Below, piece by piece: positions 23,792 through 31,708 of a DNA stretch of 39,653 nt. Origin of the DNA: Phycisphaerae bacterium (lineage in GTDB: Bacteria > Planctomycetota > Phycisphaerae > UBA1845 > UTPLA1); assembly GCA_016935885.1 (NCBI GenBank), contig JAFGQA010000348.1, positions 1-39,653 of the forward strand, written 5' to 3'. A program made the translations under genes and the position numbers. The notes beneath the pieces are model-generated. The model worked only from the letters and a program-made list of their open reading frames with translations, was not told the DNA's origin and did not search any database. Position 1 is the first letter of the stretch. The number at the start of each line of letters is the position of its first letter.

Positions 23792-25270
23792 ATGCCTGAA
23801 TCAGACCCGCCGTCGGCGTCAGGAAAGGCCCCGCTTGTTTACGAGCACCCGCCCGGTTTCCGCCCGCGCCGTGTGCAGAATTGGCTTCTTCTTGGCCTGA
23901 CCTACGCCTCCTATTACCTGTGCCGTTACAACCTCAGTATTGTCGCTCCGGAGTTGAGAGAGGCGCTGGGCTTCTCGTATTCGCAGTACGGTGCGATCGA
24001 TGCAGCACGCAACTGGGCTTATTCGGTTGGCCAATTCGTGAACGGGCTCTTCACGGACAAACTCGGCGGCAAACAGGCGATGACCATTGGGGCCATCGGT
24101 ACGGTGATCCTCAACATCCTCTTCGGCATCACCGCATGGTCCAACATCGGATGGTTGTTTTTCGCCTTGCTCATCGTCCGTTTGGCGGACGGCTACATGC
24201 AGGCGTTCGGCGCGCCGGGGATGATCAAGATCAACACCGCATGGTTCCGACGTCAGGAGCGAGGCACGTTCGCCGGCATCTTCGGCATCATGATCAACCT
24301 CGGTCAGACGGGAGTGGGACAACTGGCCCCGATGCTCGCCAAGGGCTTCGCGGTGCCGTTGATCTTCTTCACGATCACGGTGCCCGAATTGGATTGGCGG
24401 TACATGTTCATCGTTCCGCCTTGCATCGTCGTCATCATCGTGATTCTCATGAACATAGGGGTCAAGAATCATCCGGAGGAGGCCGGGTTTCGAATAGTCC
24501 ACGATGAAGAGGACTCCGCCGACGATCCGCACGAACGTATCCACATTGGTGACGTGTTTCGGACGATTACGTCGAACTCCGTTGTCTGGGTCGTTGCAGG
24601 AGCTTACTTCTGCACCGGTTTCGTACGAACGGCGATATATGCTTGGTACGCGATCTACCTGAAAGAAGTCTGGTCCATAGAGAAGGTGGGCGACGGGAGC
24701 GACCTTTTTTGGTGGTTCGCGGTGGTGTTGCTTCCCTGCATGGCATCTGCCGGTTCCCTCGGCTCAGGGATTATCTCCGACAAGCTATTCAGAGGACGGC
24801 GTGCGCCTGTGGCCGCCGTGTTGTACATCGTGCAGGTGGTCTTCATCTTGCTCGCAATCGGGATGTCTAAGGGGATGATGTATTCGTCGGCCGTCATGGC
24901 GGTGGTGCTGATTCTCGGCATCCACACGGGCTGCAACGCGACGCACTCGATTCTGGGCACTGCCGCGGCGATGGACCTGGGCGGTCGAAAAATGGCCGGT
25001 TTCTCTTCCGGCGTGATCGATTCCTTCCAGTACATTGGTGCCGGGCTGGCCGGACTGGGATTGGGCCGGCTGCTCGATATGTTCCCCGTGCCCGCTGTGC
25101 AGGCCGTGGTCACCACCGCCGCCACGATACAAACGGCAGCCACGCAACCGGCTACCATCATGAATCCGACCGTCTGGTTCGCCTCGATGTTGCCCTGGGG
25201 CCTGCTGGGCACAGGATTGATGACCTATCTGTGGCTCCGCCACCGTGGCGCCGACAGACGCGGTACGTGA
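23792..25270 (+). CDS. MFS transporter, organophosphate:phosphate antiporter family
   Basis: An integral membrane protein of about 492 residues with roughly 12 hydrophobic segments, typical of the OPA branch of the major facilitator superfamily (GlpT/UhpT/UhpC relatives), which exchange sugar- or glycerol-phosphates for phosphate. Supporting blocks are WLLLGLTYASYYLCRYNLS, the FVNGLFTDKLGGKQ loop between helices 2 and 3, and FAGIFGIMINLGQTGVGQLAP. The ATG at 23792 follows AAGAGGAAAG; the in-frame codon at 23750 has no site. A hydrophilic linker near residues 230-250 separates the two halves, and the C-terminal half has an Ala/Thr-rich loop before the last helix. The substrate cannot be told from sequence alone. 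Confidence 0.92.
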   Translation: MPESDPPSASGKAPLVYEHPPGFRPRRVQNWLLLGLTYASYYLCRYNLSIVAPELREALGFSYSQYGAIDAARNWAYSVGQFVNGLFTDKLGGKQAMTIGAIGTVILNILFGITAWSNIGWLFFALLIVRLADGYMQAFGAPGMIKINTAWFRRQERGTFAGIFGIMINLGQTGVGQLAPMLAKGFAVPLIFFTITVPELDWRYMFIVPPCIVVIIVILMNIGVKNHPEEAGFRIVHDEEDSADDPHERIHIGDVFRTITSNSVVWVVAGAYFCTGFVRTAIYAWYAIYLKEVWSIEKVGDGSDLFWWFAVVLLPCMASAGSLGSGIISDKLFRGRRAPVAAVLYIVQVVFILLAIGMSKGMMYSSAVMAVVLILGIHTGCNATHSILGTAAAMDLGGRKMAGFSSGVIDSFQYIGAGLAGLGLGRLLDMFPVPAVQAVVTTAATIQTAATQPATIMNPTVWFASMLPWGLLGTGLMTYLWLRHRGADRRGT

Positions 25271-25411
25271 TGGATGGACTGAGGCCCCCTCCGCAAAACG
25301 GCCGCCCACAATTCACGCTTTGGCATGTGCCAGCAGATGACACCTGGGACGTGTACACTCAGCAACAGGCCCGAGTGCCGCCGGACGCCGACCCCTCCGA
25401 GCCCTATGAAC

Positions 25412-25483
25412 AGCGGGTGATGAGATTTGAACTCACGACATTCACGTTGGCAACGTGACGCTCTACCACTGAGCTACACCCGC
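25412..25483 (-). tRNA. tRNA-Gly (anticodon GCC)
   Basis: Read on the minus strand, 72 bases fold as a full cloverleaf. The acceptor stem is GCGGGTG/CACCCGC with T as discriminator. The D arm contains GCTCAGTGGTAGAGC. The anticodon stem is TCACG/CGTGA around loop TTGCCAA, giving anticodon GCC. The T arm contains GAGTTCAAATCTC. CCA is not encoded. It is convergent with the antiporter gene and has a promoter upstream. Confidence 0.96.
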
Positions 25484-25517
25484 GTCTCCCGGCAGGCCGT
25501 AACCCACCACACAGTTG

Positions 25518-25546
25518 TTTCTAATCGCCTCGGCCCCTGAGGTCAA
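25518..25546 (-). promoter_or_regulatory. Sigma-70-type promoter for tRNA-Gly
   Basis: On the minus strand: TTGACC (25546-25541), a 17-bp spacer and TAGAAA (25523-25518), placing transcription start about 28 bases before the mature tRNA 5' end. Confidence 0.65.
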
Positions 25547-25624
25547 GCCCTTTCCCGGGCCAATGTCGGCGGGATCGCGCCAAGGCGCCGCGCCTTCGAT
25601 CACGCTGAGCGGGCGGCGGGTGTA

Positions 25625-25725
25625 GCGGGTGCCACTGGCAGCTTGCCTGCCAGTGTGGATGCCCCATGCGCCCGGTGCCACTGGCAGCTTGCCTGCCAGT
25701 GTGTATGGCCCGTGTGCCTACCTCT
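25625..25725 (+). repeat. Two tandem truncated family A heads (A6)
   Basis: Two left halves of family A, 25625-25673 and 25674-25725, each with the perfect CACTGGCAG-CTTGC-CTGCCAGTG hairpin, are joined head to tail. The second hairpin and right end are missing. It lies between tRNA-Gly and the convergent DinB-like gene. Confidence 0.88.
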
Positions 25726-25813
25726 GCCGTGTCCCGGCAAGTACGCCTCGACGAACAATCTCCTCCTCTTGGCGGCATCGACCTGCCGGCCGGCCGTTTG
25801 GCGGCTCCAACGG

Positions 25814-26326
25814 CTACGCCATCAGCTCGCGAATCCGCGCCAGGTGGTAGTCGTCGTGGTCCGCCGCGAACAGGCACATGTCCACCAACCGCATCGGCCC
25901 GCCCAGCCGCCCGTGGTGCGCGGCGCGGGCGAAATCGGAATCCTCCAATCCATCCAGCCGTGATACCAGATGCCCACGCGCCGCTCGGAACGACGACAGC
26001 AGCGCGGCGACCGGCGTGGCGTGGTGGTCAGCCGCGTGTGTCCTGCGATTTGTCATGTCCGCTGCACGCAGCGCATCCGCTCCCGACAGGAAATCGTCGA
26101 GCCGATCCGTCCAAAGCTGCTCCACGTCCAGCAGGTGCCCGGCGTTCTCCTGGATTGACAACGTCCCCTCCCTCTCGCGCCGCGCGAGCGTGTCGGGGCT
26201 GACTCCGCGCAGCATCTCCTCAAGCCGCGCGGGCGTCCCCCGCAAACGCTCGAGGATGTCGGGGAACAGCTCAACGGGAAAGTCGAAGCGCCACTTTCGT
26301 TCAATCCACGGTAACCGAGCGGACAT
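25814..26326 (-). CDS. DinB-like metalloprotein
   Basis: A 170-residue protein of the DinB/YfiT superfamily: four-helix bundles that bind a divalent metal through three histidines. The ligand candidates are H64 in SIQENAGHLLDVEQLW, and H157 and H161 in FAADHDDYHLARI. The fold order (long first helix FPVELFPDILERLRGTPARL, ENAGH motif, final DxYHLARI helix) fits the family. The reaction is unknown; relatives include thiol S-transferases and damage-inducible proteins. The DUF1569-like protein at 14660 is a distant relative by fold. The downstream 26327-26461 spacer contains a GGAGGA/TCCTCC hairpin but no gene. Confidence 0.85.
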   Translation of the reverse strand: MSARLPWIERKWRFDFPVELFPDILERLRGTPARLEEMLRGVSPDTLARREREGTLSIQENAGHLLDVEQLWTDRLDDFLSGADALRAADMTNRRTHAADHHATPVAALLSSFRAARGHLVSRLDGLEDSDFARAAHHGRLGGPMRLVDMCLFAADHDDYHLARIRELMA

Positions 26327-26461
26327 TGGTTCGATCCTCCGTATTTGCCGGGCGCCACGTGTGCTTCGTTACTTCGTCGGGAGGAATGTTCCGTCCTCCG
26401 GACAGCGAAGCGTGTTGGGCCCCATGGGACCCGGCCTGATCAGCCATGTCTGTGTCAACGG

Positions 26462-26872
26462 TTAGTAGCTCTCCACAAACAGGCCCGGAATGTCCGCGAA
26501 GTGCTTGGGATTTCGCGTGACCAGTGCGTGGTCGTTGGCGATCGCAACCGAGGCGATCAGCACATCCATGTCACCAGCCGGCCGGCCGAGGGCTTGTAGG
26601 TGCGCGGTCGCGGCACCGAAGATGCGGGCCGCGACTTCGTCAAACTCCAGGATCTCCAGCCCATCCAGCAATTGCGCGACCTTGGTCTGCTCGCGTTGGC
26701 GGGCCTCCGAGCGCTCCACGCCGACCCATAGCTCTGCCACGTTGAACCGCGTGGTGGCCAACTCCTCGCCCGACGACGCGAGCCGTCGTACCAGGTCCGC
26801 CGCCCGGCGCATCTTCGCCTTGCCCGACCGCCCTTGAAGATCCAGCAAGACGGTAGTGTCGAGGCACGCCAC
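26462..26872 (-). CDS. vapC: PIN-domain ribonuclease toxin (VapC family)
   Basis: A PIN-domain endoribonuclease of about 136 residues, the toxin of a type II toxin-antitoxin pair. The GTG at 26872 is used as start: it is 1 base past the antitoxin stop, GGGAG lies about 9 bases upstream, and it yields the standard (M)ACLDTTVLLDL start. Acidic active-site residues are visible as D5, E47 (NVAELWVG) and D101/D103 (AGDMDVLIAS), with TRNPKHF near 119-125 closing the site. These enzymes cut tRNA or rRNA when the labile antitoxin is lost. It forms a bicistron with the antitoxin upstream. Confidence 0.93.
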   Translation of the reverse strand: MACLDTTVLLDLQGRSGKAKMRRAADLVRRLASSGEELATTRFNVAELWVGVERSEARQREQTKVAQLLDGLEILEFDEVAARIFGAATAHLQALGRPAGDMDVLIASVAIANDHALVTRNPKHFADIPGLFVESY

Positions 26873-26873
26873 G

Positions 26874-27101
26874 TCATCGCTCCCGAGTCCGAGGTGACCG
26901 ACGACCGGCAAGCTGCTTTTCCACTGCCCCGAGCGCCTTGGGGCTCATGGGGCTCCTGCGAACTCGCGTTAGCCATGCCTCGACATCGATCGGGGGCTTG
27001 ACCACCCGTTTGATCGTTTGGCTGAATGACTCGGCGCCTTTCTTCGCCCGCTTCAGTCGCCCGTAGGCCTCAAGATCAATCGTGATCGTCTTTGTCGCCA
27101 T
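26874..27101 (-). CDS. vapB: VapB-type antitoxin
   Basis: An antitoxin of about 75 residues. The start MATKTITIDLEAYGRLKRAKK is the classic N-terminal ribbon-helix-type DNA-binding segment of the VapB (PF02697-like) family, followed by GAESFSQTIKRVVK and a charged toxin-binding tail rich in Arg and Pro. The ATG at 27101 is preferred over the frame's opening at 27161. It should bind and inhibit the PIN protein and repress its own operon. An AT-rich TA/TG stretch (27116-27137) just upstream is unusual for this G+C-rich region and is the natural place for promoter and operator. Confidence 0.9.
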   Translation of the reverse strand: MATKTITIDLEAYGRLKRAKKGAESFSQTIKRVVKPPIDVEAWLTRVRRSPMSPKALGAVEKQLAGRRSPRTRER

Positions 27102-27279
27102 CGTATAGCCCTGTGTACGTGTATATATGTGTATTGTGCAACGATCGGGAAGTCGGAGCAAGGATCGTCCGAGAGAATGCGTTTGGGGATCACGGCAATC
27201 CCCTGGCCTCGGATGGGGTGTCCTCGTGCTGGACTACGAATCGACTTCTCCAAACTGGGGTAGGTGCTCGCAGCCCGTG

Positions 27280-28752
27280 CTATTCCGCCGGCTTGGGGCG
27301 CCATCGCACGTCCGGCTTCCGGCTGGCGGCAACCTCGTCTGCCCGTTCGATCCACGCGGCCTGCGGCGCATCTTTCAGCGTCTCCGGCGACTCGGCGGCG
27401 ATCTGCTTCATGGCGGAGGTGAACTCGTCGAGCATCGCCTTCGATTCCGTCTCCGTCGGCTCGATCATCAGTGTGCCGTGGATCGGCCATTCCATCGTCG
27501 GCGGATGGATGCCGAAATCGATCAGGCGTTTGGCATAGTCCAGCACCCGCAGGCCCGATGCCAACGCCGGCTTGAGGATGAACTCGTGGCAATACGGCCC
27601 GGCAAACGGCAGCGTGTAGCCCGGCGTGTTCTTGAGGCAGGCCGCCACGTAATTCGCCGCCAGGACGGCCTTCTCGCTCACGTCGCGCAGGCCGTCGGGG
27701 CCAAGCGCCCGAATGTAGGCGTAGCACCGGACCAGCACGCCGATCTGCCCGATGAAGGTCCGCACCTTCCCGATCGACCGGGGCATGTCGTTGTCCAGAT
27801 AGAACGTGCCATCATCCCGCTTCCGCACCTGCGGCCGCGGCAGGTACGGGGCCAGTTGCCTACTGACGGCGATCGGCCCGGCGCCGGGACCACCGCAGCC
27901 GTGCGGCGTGCTGAACGTCTTGTGCGTGTTGTAGTGCATCACGTCGACGCCGAAATCGCCCGGTCTGGTGATGCCGAGGATGGCGTTCATGTTCGCCCCG
28001 TCGAGGTATAACATCGCCCCGTGCTCGTGGAGGATGTCGGCCATCTCCTTGACTTGCGGGTCGAACTTCCCAACGGTGTTGGGGTTCGTGATCATGAGCG
28101 CGGCGGTTTGCCCGTCGATCTTCGCCCGCAGGTCGCCCAGATCGACCAGCCCGTCCGGACGGCTCTTGACTGGTATCGCGGTGCGGCCACAGATGGTGCA
28201 ACTCGCCGGGTTCGTGCCATGGGCCGTATCGGGCGTCAGGACATTCGGCCGCATGCCGCCGTGATCGGCATGGTAGGCGTTGACCACCATCAGGCTCGTC
28301 ATCTCGCCGTGGGCACCCGCCGCTGGCTGCAACGAGACCTCGTCCAGCCCGGCGATCTCGGCCAGAAAGGTGCGAAGATGGTACAACAGCTCGAGCGCCC
28401 CCTGCATGTCCGCGTCAGCCTGCAACGGGTGCAGCGCCGTGAAGCCCGGCAGGGCTGCTGCCCATTCGTTCACCCGCGGGTTGTACTTCATCGTACAGGA
28501 CCCGAGTGGGTAGAAATTGGCATCGATGCTAAATAGACGAGCGCCTAACCTGGCGTAGTGGCGGACCAACTCCAGCTCCCCAACCTCCGGCAGCGGCGGC
28601 GGTTCATCGGCCAGCAGTGCGGCTGGCACCGTGTCCTTCGGATCAGCGGTCGGCACCTCGCTGGTCCCCAGGTCCACCGCGCACGCCCCGCGTACGCTTC
28701 TCTCGAAGATCAACGGCTCACCGCAATCAGGCCCCACACCACGCATCTTCAT
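27280..28752 (-). CDS. gcvPB: Glycine decarboxylase (P protein) subunit 2
   Basis: A subunit of about 490 residues of the two-part, PLP-dependent glycine dehydrogenase, which decarboxylates glycine and passes the aminomethyl group to lipoyl-GcvH. The PLP lysine is K278 in HYNTHKTFSTPHG. Other family blocks are YPLGSCTMKYNPRVNE (81-96), LQPAAGAHGE (141-150) and DTAHGTNPAS (175-184). The ATG at 28752 has AGAGGA upstream; the longer frame runs into two REP palindromes. It is the last gene of a gcvT-gcvH-gcvPA-(RAYT)-gcvPB array, separated from gcvPA by the transposase and four palindromes, so polar effects or its own promoter are possible. Confidence 0.97.
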   Translation of the reverse strand: MKMRGVGPDCGEPLIFERSVRGACAVDLGTSEVPTADPKDTVPAALLADEPPPLPEVGELELVRHYARLGARLFSIDANFYPLGSCTMKYNPRVNEWAAALPGFTALHPLQADADMQGALELLYHLRTFLAEIAGLDEVSLQPAAGAHGEMTSLMVVNAYHADHGGMRPNVLTPDTAHGTNPASCTICGRTAIPVKSRPDGLVDLGDLRAKIDGQTAALMITNPNTVGKFDPQVKEMADILHEHGAMLYLDGANMNAILGITRPGDFGVDVMHYNTHKTFSTPHGCGGPGAGPIAVSRQLAPYLPRPQVRKRDDGTFYLDNDMPRSIGKVRTFIGQIGVLVRCYAYIRALGPDGLRDVSEKAVLAANYVAACLKNTPGYTLPFAGPYCHEFILKPALASGLRVLDYAKRLIDFGIHPPTMEWPIHGTLMIEPTETESKAMLDEFTSAMKQIAAESPETLKDAPQAAWIERADEVAASRKPDVRWRPKPAE

Positions 28753-28795
28753 GTATCCTCTGAATGCCCTTGCCCGTGCAAGTTCCGACACCGCC

Positions 28796-28890
28796 AAGAG
28801 CCCCCGGCCTTGGCCGGGGGGCACTTGCCTACGCGCTCGGGGGACAGACGCTCTGTCCCATCTCAAGAGCCCCCGGCCTTGGCCGGGGGG
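28796..28890 (+). repeat. Direct pair of family C (REP) palindromes
   Basis: AAGAGCCCCCGGCC-TTG-GCCGGGGGG type palindromes at 28796-28821 and 28865-28890, in the same orientation with the same AAGAG flank, 43 bp apart. The second overlaps the last codons and stop of the RAYT gene. They lie in the 5' region of gcvPB. Confidence 0.93.
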
Positions 28891-29528
28891 CACCCTCGTT
28901 CACCAGCGACACGTCGAACGACAACGCCGTCTATGACTTCTGCCAGCTTGTGTTCCTGCCCTGCCACATACTCAACCGCGGCAGCAACAGCCGCTTCATC
29001 CCAATTCTCGCGCTGACTTCCCCCTTTCGTCCACCAACGGCCGCCTTCGTTCACGGCGCCTCCGCTCACGACCGATGTCCCTCCCAACCGAGGCCGCGGG
29101 GTCATCGGCTGGGGCCGGCCGTATCGTTGCGTCAGCCGTACGGCCGAGACATTCTTCAGCCGCCGAAAGATCTCATTCTTGCCATCCGGGTGTGCCGAGA
29201 CGAGGACGTGCACATGATCCGACATGACCGAGGCTCGAATCAGTTCGTAGCCGGAGCGCGCGCCCACTTCACAGAAGGCCTCGGCAGCACAAACAGCCTG
29301 ATCCTGCGTCAGGTTCGCCGGCGATGATTTCAACGCATTTGCGTCCCAGTTGTACGTCCGTCCATCGTCCGCGTCGTATGGCGTGCCGTATTCATTCCGC
29401 ATCGGTGCTACGCCGTCTCGTCGCCGCAGTGTCCGCCCAACGTAGCCACGCCGGTCGCCGCGCAGCCACGTACCGTAGGTCGTCCAGGTCAGAAGGTATG
29501 CTAGCGGCTCTCTTGCTCTGTACCGCAT
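28863..29528 (-). CDS. REP-associated tyrosine transposase (RAYT, Y1/HUH)
   Basis: A 221-residue IS200/IS605-like Y1 transposase of the RAYT group, a single-strand DNA endonuclease and strand-transferase. The start AYLLTWTTYGTWLRGDRRGYV (10-30) is characteristic. The HUH motif is SDHVHVLV with H105 and H107, and the candidate catalytic tyrosine is Y187 in AAVEYVAGQEHKL. Residues 213-221 (CPPAKAGGS) are encoded by the flanking palindrome. It has no own IS ends but palindromes on both sides, the usual RAYT arrangement, and lies between gcvPA and gcvPB in operon orientation. The frame is intact and all key residues are present, so it may be active. No clear ribosome-binding site precedes the ATG at 29528. 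Confidence 0.92.
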   Translation of the reverse strand: MRYRAREPLAYLLTWTTYGTWLRGDRRGYVGRTLRRRDGVAPMRNEYGTPYDADDGRTYNWDANALKSSPANLTQDQAVCAAEAFCEVGARSGYELIRASVMSDHVHVLVSAHPDGKNEIFRRLKNVSAVRLTQRYGRPQPMTPRPRLGGTSVVSGGAVNEGGRWWTKGGSQRENWDEAAVAAAVEYVAGQEHKLAEVIDGVVVRRVAGERGCPPAKAGGS

Positions 29529-29536
29529 CGAACGTA

Positions 29537-29592
29537 CCCCCTGGCCAAGGCCGGGGGCTCTTCGCTGCTGCCCCCCGGCCTTGGCCGGGGGC
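29537..29592. repeat. Inverted pair of family C palindromes (REPIN-like)
   Basis: One palindrome at 29537-29562 is read in reverse (CCCCC-TGGCCAAGGCC-GGGGG followed by CTCTT, the complement of the AAGAG flank). The other, at 29571-29592, lacks that flank. The facing arrangement is that of a REPIN-type doublet. It lies between the RAYT start (9 bp away) and the gcvPA stop. Confidence 0.88.
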
Positions 29593-29603
29593 GCTTGTTG
29601 CGT

Positions 29604-30947
29604 TCAGACCTTTCGCAGAATGCCTACGTATTCGTCTATCTCCGCTCGCGTTCGCTTCTCCGTCACCGCCACCAGCAGGCAGTCGCCCATATCGGGATAG
29701 AAGTCCGCCAAGGCCACTCCGGCCAGGATGCCCTCCTCACGGCAGGCCGCCACGACCGCCTCCACCGGCTTGGCACACCTGACCACGAACTCCTTGAAAA
29801 ACGGCCCCGGATACGGCAGCGAGTAGCCCGGCAATTGGGCAATCTGCTTCGCTGCGTAGTGCGCCTTGTCGAAGCACATCCGCGCCACGTTGGCGATGCC
29901 GGCCTTGCCCAACGCCGCCGTATGAATCGCGATCCGCAGCGCCATCAACCCCTGATTCGTGCAGATGTTGCTCGTTGCCTTGGCACCGCGGATGTGCTGC
30001 TCACGCGTCTGCAGGCACAGGCAGTACGCCGGGCGGCCGTTCTTGTCTACTGTCTTGCCAACGATGCGCCCAGGCAGGCGGCGCGTGAGATCCCCCCTGG
30101 CCGCCATCAAGCCACACCACGGACCACCCATTTGCAGCGGAATGCCGAGCGGCTGTCCCTCCGCCACGACGATGTCCGCGCCCAGATCGCCCGGCCGCTT
30201 CAACAACCCGCAACTGATCGGATCGGCCGCCACGATCAGCATCGCGCCGGCTTCCTTGCACAAGGCTGAGATCTTATCCAGTGGTTCGATCTGTCCGAAG
30301 AAGTTCGGACTTTGCACAAGCACGGCCGCCGTCTGCGGACCGATCGTCTTCTTCAACGATTCCAGGTCCGTTTGAACCGAAGCCGTAGCGGATTCCACCT
30401 CCCGGAGTTTCAGCGACAGGTTGCGACAATACGTATGAATGACCTCGCGGATGTGTTGGTGAATCGTCGCCGCGAGGATGACCTCGCGTTTGGCCGAGGC
30501 GCTGTGGGCCACCAGCACCGCCTCCGCTGCGGCGCTGCCCAGCTCATAGAGCGAAGCGTTGGCCACGTCCATGCCGGTCAGTTGACAGACCATCGTCTGG
30601 AACTCATAGAACGCCTGAAGCGCGCCCTGCGACGCCTCCGCCTGATACGGCGTGTAAGCCGTCAGGAATGTGCCCTGCGAGACCATCGCGTCGACGACCG
30701 ACGGGATGAAATGATCGTACGCCCCACCTCCCATGAAGCAGACCAACTCGTCGGTGGCATGGTTCTTCGCCGCCAATTCGTCCAGATGCGCCCGCAACCG
30801 CGGCTCGCTCATGGCCGCGGGAAGCTCAAGATCGCCGTTCAGTCGGAAGCCATCGGGAATGTCGCGGAACAACTCCTCGATCGACTTGACGCCGATCGTG
30901 TCCAGCATCTCCCGCACGTTGTCGTCTGTGAACTGTGTGTACCTCAT
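29604..30947 (-). CDS. gcvPA: Glycine decarboxylase (P protein) subunit 1
   Basis: The N-terminal half-subunit (about 447 residues) of split glycine dehydrogenase, which pairs with GcvPB. Family blocks are MRYTQFTDDNVREMLDTIGV at the start, FMGGGAYDHFIPSVVDAM, TAYTPYQAEASQGALQAFYEFQ (as PYQAEASQGALQ) and NICTNQGLMALR near 350. The ATG at 30947 is used; the 30974 opening adds only nine non-conserved residues. It lies downstream of gcvH across a 234-bp spacer filled by a family B repeat, and upstream of the RAYT insertion. Length and motifs are complete, so the enzyme should be functional. Confidence 0.97.
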   Translation of the reverse strand: MRYTQFTDDNVREMLDTIGVKSIEELFRDIPDGFRLNGDLELPAAMSEPRLRAHLDELAAKNHATDELVCFMGGGAYDHFIPSVVDAMVSQGTFLTAYTPYQAEASQGALQAFYEFQTMVCQLTGMDVANASLYELGSAAAEAVLVAHSASAKREVILAATIHQHIREVIHTYCRNLSLKLREVESATASVQTDLESLKKTIGPQTAAVLVQSPNFFGQIEPLDKISALCKEAGAMLIVAADPISCGLLKRPGDLGADIVVAEGQPLGIPLQMGGPWCGLMAARGDLTRRLPGRIVGKTVDKNGRPAYCLCLQTREQHIRGAKATSNICTNQGLMALRIAIHTAALGKAGIANVARMCFDKAHYAAKQIAQLPGYSLPYPGPFFKEFVVRCAKPVEAVVAACREEGILAGVALADFYPDMGDCLLVAVTEKRTRAEIDEYVGILRKV

Positions 30948-31033
30948 GGCACCCTGTTCTGGCCTGCCCCCCATCCATCATCTACGAGCGTAATCCCCCA
31001 CAACGTCCGCCGTTGCCACAGCGGCGTTTGGCG

Positions 31034-31189
31034 GGCTAGCAGCCGGTGGCAGCACTGTGGCAGAACCGTGGCAGCACTGTGGCAGAACCGTGGCAGCACT
31101 GTGGCACCGGCGTCTCGCCGGTGGTTCTCGCGGTCAGGAACGGCGTTTCTGAACCGCTGGTTTCCCTTCTGCCACAGGCAGCTAGCCGT
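31034..31189 (+). repeat. Family B element B6 with 22-bp tandem repeat
   Basis: Bounded by GGCTAGCAGCC ... GGCAGCTAGCC. A 22-bp unit (GTGGCAGCACTGTGGCAGAACC) is repeated at 31046-31067 and 31068-31089, then partly at 31090-31105. The GTCTC-loop hairpin and the rest of family B follow. The right boundary CTAGC contains the gcvH stop codon. It fills the gcvH-gcvPA spacer. Confidence 0.9.
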
Positions 31190-31562
31190 TCAGTTGGGCT
31201 TCGTATGCCTCGGCCGTCAGCATCCCCTCCAACGCGGACGCGTCCGACACCTTCACCTTGATCATCCACCCCTCACCGTGCGGGTCGTCGTTCACCAGTT
31301 CCGGCGCGTCGCCAAGCTTCTCGTTAACCTCCGTAACCACGCCCGAGACGCCGCTCGACAGATCACCGGTCGCCTTGACACTCTCGATCTCGCCAAACGC
31401 CTCCCCCGCGGTGATCTCCTTGCCCGGCGAAGGAAGATCCACGTATGTGACGTCGGTCAGTTCATCGGCGGCGAACTTCGTGATGCCGATCGTGCAGATG
31501 TCACCGTCCAGTTTGTGCCACTCGTGCGTGGCCAGATACCGCCTGTCCGTTGGGTAGTCCAT
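31182..31562 (-). CDS. gcvH: Glycine cleavage system H protein
   Basis: The lipoyl carrier of the glycine cleavage system, 126 residues. The lipoylated lysine is K63 in GEIESVKATGDLSS. Other family blocks are YLATHEWHKLDGD at 9-21 and VNDDPHGEGWMIKV near the end. The ATG at 31562 has GAGGAG 8 bases upstream; the longer frame upstream is not conserved. It carries the aminomethyl group from GcvPA/PB to GcvT and is reoxidised by dihydrolipoyl dehydrogenase (not in this window). Its stop codon TAG lies exactly in the CTAGC boundary of the family B repeat that follows. Confidence 0.97.
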   Translation of the reverse strand: MDYPTDRRYLATHEWHKLDGDICTIGITKFAADELTDVTYVDLPSPGKEITAGEAFGEIESVKATGDLSSGVSGVVTEVNEKLGDAPELVNDDPHGEGWMIKVKVSDASALEGMLTAEAYEAQLNG

Positions 31563-31708
31563 GCTCGTTCTCCTCGGTTGCTGCTGACGCCATACGCTGA
31601 AGACCCGCCGGCCTGAAACGCGCGGGGCTGTTCGCAAACACTTGGGCCTCATTCCCCCGCGAAGGGCCGCACGAACCCAAGTCCGTGGCTTCTCCTCGCA
31701 TGGAGAGG

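Noticed and set aside
26343..26403. Intrinsic terminator near the GGAGGA/TCCTCC hairpin
   Set aside because: The stem is imperfect and no T-tract follows on either strand.
27102..27160. Defined promoter for vapBC in the TA/TG-rich stretch
   Set aside because: AT-rich and suggestive, but no -35/-10 pair at acceptable spacing could be fixed.
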